Position numbers and translations under genes: made by a program
Source: Saccharomycodes ludwigii
Taxonomy: Eukaryota > Ascomycota > Saccharomycetes > Saccharomycodales > Saccharomycodaceae
DNA length: 64,000 nt
Direction: 5' to 3'
NCBI RefSeq assembly: GCF_020623625.1
Contig: NC_060206.1
Location: 620,001-684,000, forward strand
The notes under the pieces: model-generated
Told to the model about the DNA's origin: nothing
What the model saw: only the letters and a program-made list of their open reading frames with translations
Database searches by the model: none
Part shown: positions 9,584-18,764 of the stretch, in pieces
Layout: each line of letters begins with the position of its first letter
Numbering within the stretch: position 1 is the stretch's first letter

Positions 9584-11167
9584 CTATAACAAAAGTAATT
9601 CTATGGGTTCGTTCATATCATCACAATTACCACTACTAACTTGCAACTCTTGCTCCTCTTCATCTTCATTTGGCTTCAATCCTATTAAATCACTCAAGAA
9701 AAGATATGGTTCAACTGACTTTGTAAAATAATAACGGACATACCAAGGATCTGGATCTACTAACAAATCATTGCTCCCGTTAAGAGATTGTGAGGCGGCA
9801 TTTTTGTCATTAAACTGCATGTTCATTTTACCATAGTACAATTCTCTTCCATAACCTTGGTCAACTACGGCTGTTACTATTTTTCGTGAGCATTTTCTAA
9901 AAATACAATTAAATAAAACCAAAAATATTCTGAATATCGGATAAAAAATAATTAATGTATACACAAGTATTCCTGACTGTGGATAATGCTTCATTCCTAT
10001 AACATCATTAGAATAACGACTCATACTATTTCCAAAAACAAAGCCAAAGCTAGAAAGAATAGACTGGTATTTTTTATCTACCAAATAGGAAATCCCAAAA
10101 AATATTACTAACCAAATTTCACATAGGAGAAACAGAAAAAGGGCAAAAAAAGTATTTTGATTGTATTTTCTTGCCCATAAATTTGATAGTACCAAAGCAT
10201 AAATTTGATCGTTTTTCTTCGTACCATCTACATCACAACAATTTTCAAGCATATCAGCATTCAAATATAGCTTTTTGTTTTTAAATGGTAGTCCACGTAA
10301 TTTGAATTGAACTATATTCTTTCCGGAAAACTCAGCTATACAAATATCACCAATGTTATTTTTAAAGCCGTATTTGTTATTATTATTACACAATTCCATT
10401 AGATCTTGATACAAATTAAAATCTATTTCTTCTAACTTTTTAGCGCTTCTTATGGGAATTAACGAAATAATAGAGAAAATTATAAGTAGCAGCAAACCTA
10501 TTAATAATAAAGCAACCGATGCATATATCGAAAGGTACTTAATTTGAATTTGTTTAGTTTCAAAATCAGTAATCCTGTTAAATATATTTATGATACCATA
10601 TACCGACATTACCACAGATATAATAATCTTGTTTAGTTTATTGCCTTTATCCTCTTCCGAAGCGGTATCATCCGTGTTTATATGGTGATCACCATAATTA
10701 TGATTCAAAATCCTCTTTGGTATCCAAGCCGAAAATAGTATTAATAGGGCACAAAAAGTAAATGATAAAGAAACAAAAATTACATTATTTGAAATATTTA
10801 TAAAGTCAGCTTCATCCGTATATTTATTGTGGCTGTCAGCAAGCTGCTTCTTTGATGGTCTCAAAACTATATCCAAATAAGAACGTAATTTTGAAGCTCT
10901 AACCCATAACCATGGCAAGAAATTGGGTATCATGAAAATCAGTGTAATCAATATTAGAAAACATAATTGCTCATAAAGTTGTAAAAGCAGCTGAAATCTA
11001 TTTTTTTTGATACTCTCTGGTTTGTTAATATATTTGTTCAGTCTGGGAGGAAGTCTAATGTTGTCAACAGTATTACGATTTATTCTTTTGTATTGTCTAT
11101 TAGTGACATAGATGTTGCAATAAGTAGGTAATGCTAATGAAAAATAGGCAATAAATTTCCAAATCAT
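9584..11167 (-). CDS. Ste24-like membrane protein lacking the HExxH zinc site (putative pseudoprotease)
   Basis: 527 residues, multi-pass. Read against Ste24 (CAAX protease, 453 aa) from memory, it is collinear: WKFIAYFS...TNRQYKRI...LPPRL at the N-terminus (Ste24 WKLI...TYRQYQKL...LPPVL); helix pairs at 67-87 and 127-149 with IPKRILNHNYG (Ste24 LPLSYYSHF); a TM at 211-239 ending SLIPIRSAKKLEEID; then FKLRGLPFKNKKLYL at 288-302 (Ste24 YFTGLPFTSKRIVLF). Where Ste24 has AVLAHEIGHW, this protein has ALVLSNLWARK (324-334), and the downstream Glu ligand region reads IVTAVVDQGYG (430-440). The end DPDPWYVRYYFTKSVEP parallels DPLYSSYHYSHPTLAER. All three zinc ligands appear replaced, so it should not be a zinc protease, yet the frame is fully open. 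A role is unknown. The Ste24 relation is my inference from patterns; an orphan membrane protein is the alternative. Confidence 0.6.
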   Translation of the reverse strand: MIWKFIAYFSLALPTYCNIYVTNRQYKRINRNTVDNIRLPPRLNKYINKPESIKKNRFQLLLQLYEQLCFLILITLIFMIPNFLPWLWVRASKLRSYLDIVLRPSKKQLADSHNKYTDEADFINISNNVIFVSLSFTFCALLILFSAWIPKRILNHNYGDHHINTDDTASEEDKGNKLNKIIISVVMSVYGIINIFNRITDFETKQIQIKYLSIYASVALLLIGLLLLIIFSIISLIPIRSAKKLEEIDFNLYQDLMELCNNNNKYGFKNNIGDICIAEFSGKNIVQFKLRGLPFKNKKLYLNADMLENCCDVDGTKKNDQIYALVLSNLWARKYNQNTFFALFLFLLCEIWLVIFFGISYLVDKKYQSILSSFGFVFGNSMSRYSNDVIGMKHYPQSGILVYTLIIFYPIFRIFLVLFNCIFRKCSRKIVTAVVDQGYGRELYYGKMNMQFNDKNAASQSLNGSNDLLVDPDPWYVRYYFTKSVEPYLFLSDLIGLKPNEDEEEQELQVSSGNCDDMNEPIELLLL

Positions 11168-11465
11168 CTATAGTAGGATCTATAAGTTTTATCCTTTGCA
11201 GTAATGCTTTTTTTAAAGACTTTGGCCTTTATTTATTCGTGATTATATGGTTAAATTACTTTATGCTGCAAAAATATCTTATTCTTTGTTTTTTTTAAGC
11301 TGGTAACTATAAAGTAGCCCTTTCAAAGACCGCATTGTACAATAAAGGGAAATCAGACATTTACACAATAAACAAAAAAGTGAAAAAAAAAATATAAAAA
11401 CATTGTCATAAACAAAAGCAAGTGCTATATCTGATAATGCCAAACCCAATCTTTTTCAAAAGTCT
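11168..11465. promoter_or_regulatory. Promoter of the Ste24-like gene
   Basis: AT-rich sequence between the ATG at 11167 (minus strand) and the left end of the probable LTR. No distinct motif recognised. Confidence 0.4.
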
Positions 11466-11825
11466 TGTTATGAAGTAGAATTGTGTGTGTCACGTTTTAT
11501 ACGAGATGCAAGTACTTTCGAGAATACAGAGAGTACTAAACATACGGGGACCGCCGCAAGAAGGAAAATATGCCCAGCGGACAACGAAGAAACATTAGAA
11601 AAAGTTAATACAAACATAAGGAAAAAGGTGAAAATAAATCATATATAAAGAGATGATTTATTTAGAAAGTTGATTATGAAATAGATGAGTTATATAGTTT
11701 TATTAGTTAAAAATATATAAAAGATCAAGCAACAAACTATTACATCTGCCTTGATATAAATAGCAAAGTATCAAATCTGTTTACTAACCCTGCCCCTCTC
11801 AGTATATCCTCTCTGCGACATAACA
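11466..11825 (+). mobile_element. Probable solo LTR, Ty3 (sigma)-like, upstream of tRNA-Gly
   Basis: A 360-bp segment bounded by a perfect 7-bp terminal inverted repeat, TGTTATG at 11466-11472 and CATAACA at 11819-11825, of the TG...CA form used by yeast LTRs. It has a TATA box (TATATAAAAG, 11714-11723) in its right third. It ends 11 bp before the mature tRNA-Gly, the spacing expected for Ty3-type integration at the Pol III start, and its length matches sigma elements (about 340 bp). Its base composition differs from the surrounding AT-only intergenic DNA. No internal retroelement sequence is present. I see no matching 5-bp target duplication at the flanks, so it is old or its ends have recombined. 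A chance inverted repeat cannot be excluded without finding other copies. Confidence 0.6.
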
Positions 11826-11836
11826 GACATCAAAAG

Positions 11837-11907
11837 GCATCGGTGGTTTAGTGGTAAAATCCAACGTTGCCATCGTTGGGCCCCGGGTTCGATTCCCGGC
11901 CGATGCA
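11837..11907 (+). tRNA. tRNA-Gly (anticodon GCC)
   Basis: 71-nt cloverleaf, intronless. The acceptor stem GCATCGG pairs with CCGATGC, followed by discriminator A. The D arm contains the GTGG box-A region, the anticodon stem CAACG/CGTTG closes loop TTGCCAT with GCC at 11869-11871, and GGTTCGATTCC is the box-B/T-loop segment. The sequence is nearly identical to S. cerevisiae tRNA-Gly(GCC) except for the acceptor stem. The genomic CCA is absent, as expected in eukaryotes. The probable solo LTR lies 11 bp upstream. Confidence 0.98.
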
Positions 11908-12333
11908 TACCATTATACGATGTACATTCTTATATCATATTAGGAAATTACATTTTTTTTCGTTTAACGGCATATAAAAATATTTTTTTTTTTTTTTCTT
12001 TTTTTTTTTCCTTTTTGTTTCTTTTTTTTTTTTTTCAACAAAAAAGATACCGTTATAGTTAAACGATGGCAGTGATTAAATAACATCAATAGATCCATCT
12101 TGTGCTATTAACTTTAAGTACAATAAGCACTTGTAAATCCTAAATCAAAATCGTATATATATTATTAGGTTTATCTAAATATAATATTTAATAGCAAAGT
12201 TATATTTCCAAAAAAAAAAAAAAAAAAAAAACGAAAAAAAAAAACAAAACGTATAATAAAAAAGGGGTGTATTTACACTTTATAAACACATACCCACGTA
12301 CAAACAAACATATACACATAATTGAGCTTTATT
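11908..12333. promoter_or_regulatory. tRNA-Gly trailer and promoter of the CHY/RING gene
   Basis: The first T-run able to stop Pol III (T8, 11953-11960) is about 45 nt after the tRNA, longer than usual. The rest holds long T- and A-runs (11980-12038 and 12210-12244) and the leader of the next gene. No further feature seen. Confidence 0.5.
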
Positions 12334-14778
12334 ATGCATGACAAAGAAACTCGTTTAAATAAAAGTCCATCTGGTGATACTATGAATAACCATAATAATT
12401 CTACTTTTAAAACCGGTAATACTGCTGTGCCAAAAGATAAGAATAATGATGAAAATACTTCTGCTATTACAAGCGTTTCGTATTGGACCAGAAAATTCCA
12501 GATGTCAACTTTTCTAAATGATTTACAGAATGGTATTAGTTTTAGCAATGCCATAACTAGACTACAAACTATGGGTGCATTAATGGAACAAATTATTCAA
12601 GAAAATATTGATTTATATGAAGAGGATGAAGAGGAAAAAGAAATGGAAGGGGACATCAAAGTAGATACCACTAATAAAATTCCTACAAATATTAGCCACG
12701 AAGAAGAAGAAAAAGGAAAAGAAATAAAAGAAAATGATACTGTTTCTGAAAAAGACGTATATAAAGAAACAGCAGAATACCAACATATTAATAGTAAAAA
12801 AATTCAACAGGAAGAAGTTACAGATGAAAGGAGCAACAGTAAGATACCAGCCAAAATGTTACTAAATGAAGTTATTATACCAAGAGACAAAGAATTATTT
12901 ATTGATTCTCCATTGTATAAAGAAATGGTAACCATTAGTGAAGAAGAAAAATTAAACCATGAAGTTTTAAGGCAAAAAATATTCAAAATTAAGGATTTAG
13001 AAGGTTTGAACCAACAGACCAAGGCATTTATGATTCAAAAGTTAATGATGGGAAGATACACTGTAAATAAAACTGGAAGAGAGGGTGATATAGATATTCT
13101 CTATGACGATACAAACGTTGTAGGTGATACTTCAGATGATGATAAGGAATGTTCTAGCAATGATAACACTTTTCCATCGCCACCACCGCCGATATTAACT
13201 GATAAGGATACTGAGCCACCATTATATTCTGATCCGTTTGGATGTCAACATTACATGAGGAACTGTAAACTATGTTGCAATCAATGTAAGGGATGGTACA
13301 TGTGTAGGTTTTGTCATGATGAACAAGTTCAATCGCATAATATGATTAGATCGAAAACCAAGTGGATTATGTGTTTGTTTTGTCATAATGTTCAGCACCC
13401 AGATTCTGCAAACTGTAATAAATGTGGTCAAAGTTTTGCAGTGTATTTTTGTGACAAGTGCAAGTTATATGATAATGACGAAGACAAAGATATTTATCAT
13501 TGTGATAAATGCAAGATTTGTAGATTGGGTTTAGGATTGGGCTTGGACTATTTCCATTGTGATACTTGCAAAGCATGCATGCCAATAGAATTACAAGATG
13601 ATGAAGATAAGGATCTAGATAGTGATATAGAAATGGATAAAACCAACACAGATACAGAATACAACAGCAATCAACAAAAACAGACGCAGGACGAGTTAGA
13701 AACAAACCTAGTGTCTGAGCACAAATTAAAAAAAATCGAAGAGTTAAAGAAGAAAAAACAAAAACTTAAAATCAAGCAGCATAAATGCATTGACGGCAAT
13801 ACCAAATCTAACTGTCCAATTTGTGGAGAGTACATGTTTACTTCAACAAGGCCGGTAATGTATATGCAACCCTGTTCGCACTCAATCCACAAACATTGTT
13901 TTGATGAATATACGAAACATTCGTATAAATGTCCTGTGTGTCAAGTGAGTGTTATCGATATGGAATTGCAGTTCAAAATCTTAGATAAAGAAATCGAAGA
14001 ACAGCCGTTGCCCAAACCATATTGTTATTGGAGATGTGTTTATAAGTGCAATGATTGCAATGCAAGGGGGACTTGTAATTATCATATTTTGGGTTTAAAA
14101 TGCGGGAATTGTTTCAGTTATAATACTGTGCAACTTCAACTAATCAAGCCTAATACTGCAACGAGTAATAGTGCTGCCGCTGAAGAACGTAGTGGAAGCA
14201 ATAGTTCTCTTGGCATTAACAATGGTACCAACACACATAATAGTAATCAAACAATAATTCTAGACGAAAATATTGCTAGGAGAAATGAGTTTTTATTAAG
14301 ACAACATTTCCAAAAGGGTAACAATTCTGGATCCATGTTTAATTTCGGTGGAAGTAACAACAACAATAACAATAGTGACTCGAGCATGCCTGTATCAAAT
14401 CAACCTTATGATACTAATAGTATTTCTAATAATACTAAGTTGGATAACTATATGAATAACTATTTTAGATATGATGATGATGATGATGATGATGATAATG
14501 ATGAACTAAGCTTATCTGATTTTGCACAAAATTTTAAAAATTTTTTAACTCAACAAAATTATTCTCAAAGGTTTAAAGATTTTGTCTCTTCAAATACATT
14601 AACGTTTACCTCATATAATTATAACAATGAAGCTCATAAGGAGAAGAATGAAAGTAAGGACGATACGGATACTAATACAACATCATCGTTATTGTCGGAT
14701 CTGTCCACCGCTTTTAAGCTGTTTTTGAACCAACAAAATCCAGTAGAATCTGAATATGAGGAGGAAAGTAAGGACTAA
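12334..14778 (+). CDS. CHY/CTCHY zinc-finger RING E3 ubiquitin ligase (Pirh2/RCHY1-like)
   Basis: Predicted ubiquitin ligase, 814 residues from the ATG at 12334. A long acidic, low-complexity N-terminus is followed by a CHY zinc finger (from FGCQHYMRNC near 302, through CNQCKGWYMCRFCHDE and CLFCHNVQ), a CTCHY-type segment rich in CDKC/CDTC pairs (about 375-425), a Lys-rich spacer, a RING-H2 finger (CPICGEYMF at 494 to CPVC near 535, with CSHSIHKHCF between) and a C-terminal zinc ribbon (CNDCNARG...CGNC, about 570-595). That domain order is diagnostic of RCHY1/Pirh2. The C-terminal 200 residues are Asn/Ser-rich with an Asp run. To my knowledge S. cerevisiae has only the small CHY protein Hot13 and no full-length member. 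Substrates are unknown. Confidence 0.9.
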   Translation: MHDKETRLNKSPSGDTMNNHNNSTFKTGNTAVPKDKNNDENTSAITSVSYWTRKFQMSTFLNDLQNGISFSNAITRLQTMGALMEQIIQENIDLYEEDEEEKEMEGDIKVDTTNKIPTNISHEEEEKGKEIKENDTVSEKDVYKETAEYQHINSKKIQQEEVTDERSNSKIPAKMLLNEVIIPRDKELFIDSPLYKEMVTISEEEKLNHEVLRQKIFKIKDLEGLNQQTKAFMIQKLMMGRYTVNKTGREGDIDILYDDTNVVGDTSDDDKECSSNDNTFPSPPPPILTDKDTEPPLYSDPFGCQHYMRNCKLCCNQCKGWYMCRFCHDEQVQSHNMIRSKTKWIMCLFCHNVQHPDSANCNKCGQSFAVYFCDKCKLYDNDEDKDIYHCDKCKICRLGLGLGLDYFHCDTCKACMPIELQDDEDKDLDSDIEMDKTNTDTEYNSNQQKQTQDELETNLVSEHKLKKIEELKKKKQKLKIKQHKCIDGNTKSNCPICGEYMFTSTRPVMYMQPCSHSIHKHCFDEYTKHSYKCPVCQVSVIDMELQFKILDKEIEEQPLPKPYCYWRCVYKCNDCNARGTCNYHILGLKCGNCFSYNTVQLQLIKPNTATSNSAAAEERSGSNSSLGINNGTNTHNSNQTIILDENIARRNEFLLRQHFQKGNNSGSMFNFGGSNNNNNNSDSSMPVSNQPYDTNSISNNTKLDNYMNNYFRYDDDDDDDDNDELSLSDFAQNFKNFLTQQNYSQRFKDFVSSNTLTFTSYNYNNEAHKEKNESKDDTDTNTTSSLLSDLSTAFKLFLNQQNPVESEYEEESKD

Positions 14779-16592
14779 TGAAACAAGGAAGATGATAATT
14801 TAAAAGAATATATATGTATGTCTAAATAGTTTATAACAGGAAGTCACAACTAGTTTTAGTTGTTTTAATTTTCACAACTTGATTCTTTGTTATCGAATGA
14901 AAAGGAAAACATTTATATCCGTATAAAATGATATATGATTTGTCATTAAAAGCTGGCACTTCCGCGCACTGTAATTTTTATTTATTGTAAGTAAAAGGCT
15001 CAAATTCCAATAATAAAGTAATTTAGCTTTGTATCTGTTTCATCTTTTTAGTTGTATCGACCGCTCGGTGCTTTTCCCTTTTTTTTTTTTTTTTTTTATT
15101 TTGTTTTTGTTATAATTATTTTACAATTTTTGATAACCATGTAATAAGAATAATTAAATAAAAGATAACACAACACACGCAACTAAAAATGTTTATTAAA
15201 AGTATGTTGATACATTAAAAGAATAATGCTAGTGTTGGTGCTCGTAATCTCAAAAAAAAAAAAAAAAAAAAACGATGCTAAAAGTCGGGAATTGTCTAGC
15301 AGTTAATTTTTTCATTATTATAATTGAGTTATAAGAGATAATGCTAGTTTTACATTAATAAAAAAAGGAAAAAGGAGACTGGTTCTTTTATTTGTATTCA
15401 TTTAACAAAAAGAGTTAATGTGTACTGAAATGATATTTTGGTAGTATAATCTGATTGACAAAAGAGATTACCATTGGAAGGTAGTTTCTATCGATGTGTA
15501 TTGAAACAGTGGCTTTCCCTTACTGTATTATCGCAATTGTGGTGTTGGGCGGTTAAAATTGCATAATGAAAACAAACCTCACCACTTTTTTAAAGCATAA
15601 AAAAAAAAGAGCTTGTTGTAAGTCATTACATTCAATACCCGGACACACACACATTATATTTTTTCCTAAACGGATTTTTATAAAGAAGTACAACAAACGC
15701 GAATGTTTTCGTGATTCAGTCAGTCAATTTCAATAATAAGGGGAAGTGGGTGTATGGGTGCATAATACCCAATTGTACCAAAGTACTGATAATTTTAGCA
15801 CACACACAGAAACTCAAGCAGAAGATTGGAATATTACACTATAAAAAAAAATAGAAAACATCGAAGAACATAAATAATTTGAAATCATATAAAAATGGCA
15901 GAATAAAAAGAGAAAAAAAATTTTTCTCAAAAGGTTTGCACAAGTTTTTCAGAACAAATTTTTTTGGTTTTTTTTTTCTTTTTCTTTTGGTGGGCCTGTA
16001 GTGTGAAACACCATTTCTTTTCTTTTCTTTTCTTTTCTTTTCTTTTTTCTTTTTCCCAGTATCTTTGGTTTCTCGAAGAAGAAAATTTTTTTACACATTG
16101 TTATATTATTATTTCTTTCTGGGTTTTTTCTTCCTATATTTTTTTTTAATCTCTCTTTTCTTTCCACAAGTTTAGTTAGTTTAAGAAGAGTTCGTGGTAA
16201 AATAAAGACCCCATATAAAGTTATAATTAACTGGTAACTGACGTTTTTTTTTTCAATATCTATTGAATCATCATCTCATCCATCTATAAACAAACAGATT
16301 AGCCAAATAAAAGTTTGAACTAAAAGTAAGCCATTATATTTCTAATATTTCAGATTCAAACGATCACTTTCCCCCTATTAATTGACTGATAGAAAAAAAA
16401 AAAAAAAAAAAAACCAAAACTAAATAAAAGAATCCTAAAAAGATAAAGAAATAATATATTTCAATTGTAACTATTATTATATCCAAGACCCTTCCCCTTC
16501 TCCTAGTATTTTTGTACCTATTAACACTTACACAAAGACATCCTTCTAAATACTTCCCCCCCCAAAAAAAAAAAAAAAATACACTATAAAAA
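14779..16592. promoter_or_regulatory. 1.8 kb promoter/leader region of the HMG-box gene
   Basis: Long non-coding stretch upstream of the HMG-box gene and downstream of the CHY/RING gene. The proximal half is pyrimidine-rich (15950-16150, with a TTTTC repeat). Short CA runs lie near 15645 and 15800. IXR1 in S. cerevisiae also has an unusually long 5' leader, so much of this may be transcribed leader. I see no RNA gene or credible ORF. Confidence 0.5.
16014..16046 (+). repeat. TTTTC pentanucleotide microsatellite
   Basis: About six perfect copies of a 5-bp TTTTC unit inside a long pyrimidine tract upstream of the HMG-box gene. Probably slippage-prone. Confidence 0.85.
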
Positions 16593-17738
16593 ATGAGCCT
16601 TAGTGACCACGAATTAGACCAATCAAAAGGAGAACATTTTCCCGAATTTTTATCTAATGGCAGTAACAGCCATGATCCCAGTAATCCCAACATTAAAGAC
16701 GATCCAGACACTTTAGTAGATCCATCAGCCAACAATAATACTAACCATAATCTTCATAATCATAATAATCACCATCTTCATAACGCTGTTGCTCAAATAG
16801 AGCATAATAACAACAATGTTAACAATGATGGTCATAGTGACAGCAGTGGTGCCAATAATGTTCACAATCTCAATAATAACACTATTGCTGCCGTTGCTGC
16901 TGCTACCAACAATGGAAATATTGCTATAACAGAAGCCATGTTTAACTCCTTTTTAATTCAAATTTCGCAGAGGCAGGTGCCAAATGTTTTGGCACAACAA
17001 ACACCAGCCGTTACTAGTGCTGTTTCATCAGCTGCTTTGAATGCTATCAAACATCAGCAGCAGAATTATTCAACTACGGTAGCCGCCAATAACAACTCTA
17101 GGCAATTTCACTCTAATGCTCCTCAATACTTGGATCCTACAAACCAAGCTTTTATGCAGCAAAGTAAGTTTTTAAACAAGTCTAGCAGAAAAAGCCAAGC
17201 AGCTGCTGCCGCTTCCGTCGAGCCTGTCAAAAAACTATCTATATCTCAACAAAGAGTAGAAAAAAGGAAACAATTAATTAAAATGGGCCCAAAAAGACCC
17301 TCTTCCGCTTACTTTTTATATTACCAAGGTATTAGAGAAACATTAAAAAAAGAACATCCGCAATTGAAGGTTCCAGATTTGTCGAAGTTGGCTGCCGAGA
17401 AATGGAAAGCTATGAACGAAGATGAAAAAAAGCCATTTCAAGACAAAGTGGCCGACCAATGGATTTCTTATAGAGCTCAAAAAAAGTTGTATGAAGCTGA
17501 TTTACCGCCAAAGAAGCCATCTGGTCCATTTGTCCAGTTTCACAAAGATATTAAACAAGAATTGTTGAAAGAGCACCCCGGTAAAAATCTATTGGAATTA
17601 ACTAAATTTGCTTCTGTTAAATGGAAGGAAACTTCTGAGGAAACTAGAAAGAAATACACTGAATCTTATAAGGAACAAATGAAAAAATGGAAAGATGCAC
17701 ACGATGAATACGAAAAGAATCACCCAGAAACTAGTTGA
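16593..17738 (+). CDS. IXR1: Two-HMG-box DNA-binding protein, IXR1/ABF2 family
   Basis: 381 residues. The N-terminal 220 are Asn/His/Ala-rich and disordered; two HMG boxes follow in tandem at about 230-300 (GPKRPSSAYFLYYQGIR...) and 306-375 (PPKKPSGPFVQFHKDIK...). In S. cerevisiae this architecture belongs to Ixr1, a nuclear regulator of hypoxic genes that also binds cisplatin-damaged DNA. Its duplication sister Abf2 packages mtDNA and is short, with a mitochondrial presequence. The acidic start (MSLSDHELDQSKGEHF) is not a presequence, so the product looks Ixr1-like. Yet the gene sits in the ABF2 neighbourhood, next to IRC21 and near TVP18, as expected for the unduplicated ancestor. It is convergent with IRC21 across 183 bp. 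Confidence 0.88.
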   Translation: MSLSDHELDQSKGEHFPEFLSNGSNSHDPSNPNIKDDPDTLVDPSANNNTNHNLHNHNNHHLHNAVAQIEHNNNNVNNDGHSDSSGANNVHNLNNNTIAAVAAATNNGNIAITEAMFNSFLIQISQRQVPNVLAQQTPAVTSAVSSAALNAIKHQQQNYSTTVAANNNSRQFHSNAPQYLDPTNQAFMQQSKFLNKSSRKSQAAAAASVEPVKKLSISQQRVEKRKQLIKMGPKRPSSAYFLYYQGIRETLKKEHPQLKVPDLSKLAAEKWKAMNEDEKKPFQDKVADQWISYRAQKKLYEADLPPKKPSGPFVQFHKDIKQELLKEHPGKNLLELTKFASVKWKETSEETRKKYTESYKEQMKKWKDAHDEYEKNHPETS

Positions 17739-17921
17739 TAATTTTACTTATATATACACGTAAGCAAATTCTTTAATATATGTATTTATTTCTAATTATT
17801 TAACCAACAGCAATATTATACATATATATATATAATAAACACAAGAATTTTATTTTCAAAAGAAGAAAAAAAAGTTAGTGACGTTATACATTGTAAATTA
17901 TAACAAAGTATAATAATAAAT

Positions 17922-18764
17922 TTATTTCAATATGCCTATAAAACAACCTTGTAGTAATTTATCATAACTGACCCATCTGTGATATTTATTAAACATAGCA
18001 GTTGCATCTTTACCAGCACAATTTTTCATTAAAATGTTAACACCACCTGGATGAAAATTCAAATAGGAGGAGATACAATAAACTTTACCATTTATGGAAC
18101 ACCAACAATCATGTTGGCTAACATGCTGTTTCAATTCTTCCCTACTAATTTTTAAAAAGGGATTCAAAGTCCAAGGAAGAACAGGTATAAACTTTTTGCC
18201 ATTAGTGCTAAGGAATGTAAATAGCTGCTCCAATATATCATCGTTAGATATATCGTTAGCAAGCAGTAGCTTTTTATAATCTGTTTGTAGATCACGCAAA
18301 TAGGCAATTAAGCTAGTTTCATATACCAAATTATCTTTTATGAGCTGCTCCCAATTTCGAATATTTAACAATGCAAATAAGACCAACAGACCTTTGGGAT
18401 TTTTAGCAATTTGCAGATCGGCCCAATCTAAGGCACTATGACCAGGTAATAGAACAGTTTTTTGTCGTCTTTTGTTTTTAATTGAAGTAGAGTTTATGTT
18501 GTTTGCCGGTGGTATGGGCAAGGTACTACACATGGGTTGTCTTTCTGAAGATGATATTATTGGAGAACGAGAGGGAATATTGGTGGGATTATGTGGGGAA
18601 ACAAAAGTTCTCGATAAAGGAGGGGTTGACATTGGTATTGTTGGAGGTGGTGAAAATTGTTGTGTTTTTAAAGACCTATCTCTTGATAAGTTAGCAACTG
18701 ATGATTGGGGTTGACGTTGTTGGAGGATTCTTTTTTGAATGGGATTCAGATCATCCATTGCCAT
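17922..18764 (-). CDS. IRC21: Cytochrome b5-domain protein, Irc21 homologue
   Basis: 280 residues. The C-terminal domain (about 203-278) is a cytochrome b5 fold: heme ligands are His238 in NFHPGG and His262 in KYHRW. The N-terminal 200 residues are Pro/Ser-rich, with a short conserved-looking GHSALDWADL segment at 108-117. S. cerevisiae Irc21 (201 aa) is linked by mutant screens to genome stability and drug resistance; its electron-transfer partner is not clear. The convergent pairing with an HMG-box gene is the same as ABF2-IRC21 in S. cerevisiae, but the pair is inverted relative to TVP18 and MOT3. Confidence 0.9.
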   Translation of the reverse strand: MAMDDLNPIQKRILQQRQPQSSVANLSRDRSLKTQQFSPPPTIPMSTPPLSRTFVSPHNPTNIPSRSPIISSSERQPMCSTLPIPPANNINSTSIKNKRRQKTVLLPGHSALDWADLQIAKNPKGLLVLFALLNIRNWEQLIKDNLVYETSLIAYLRDLQTDYKKLLLANDISNDDILEQLFTFLSTNGKKFIPVLPWTLNPFLKISREELKQHVSQHDCWCSINGKVYCISSYLNFHPGGVNILMKNCAGKDATAMFNKYHRWVSYDKLLQGCFIGILK

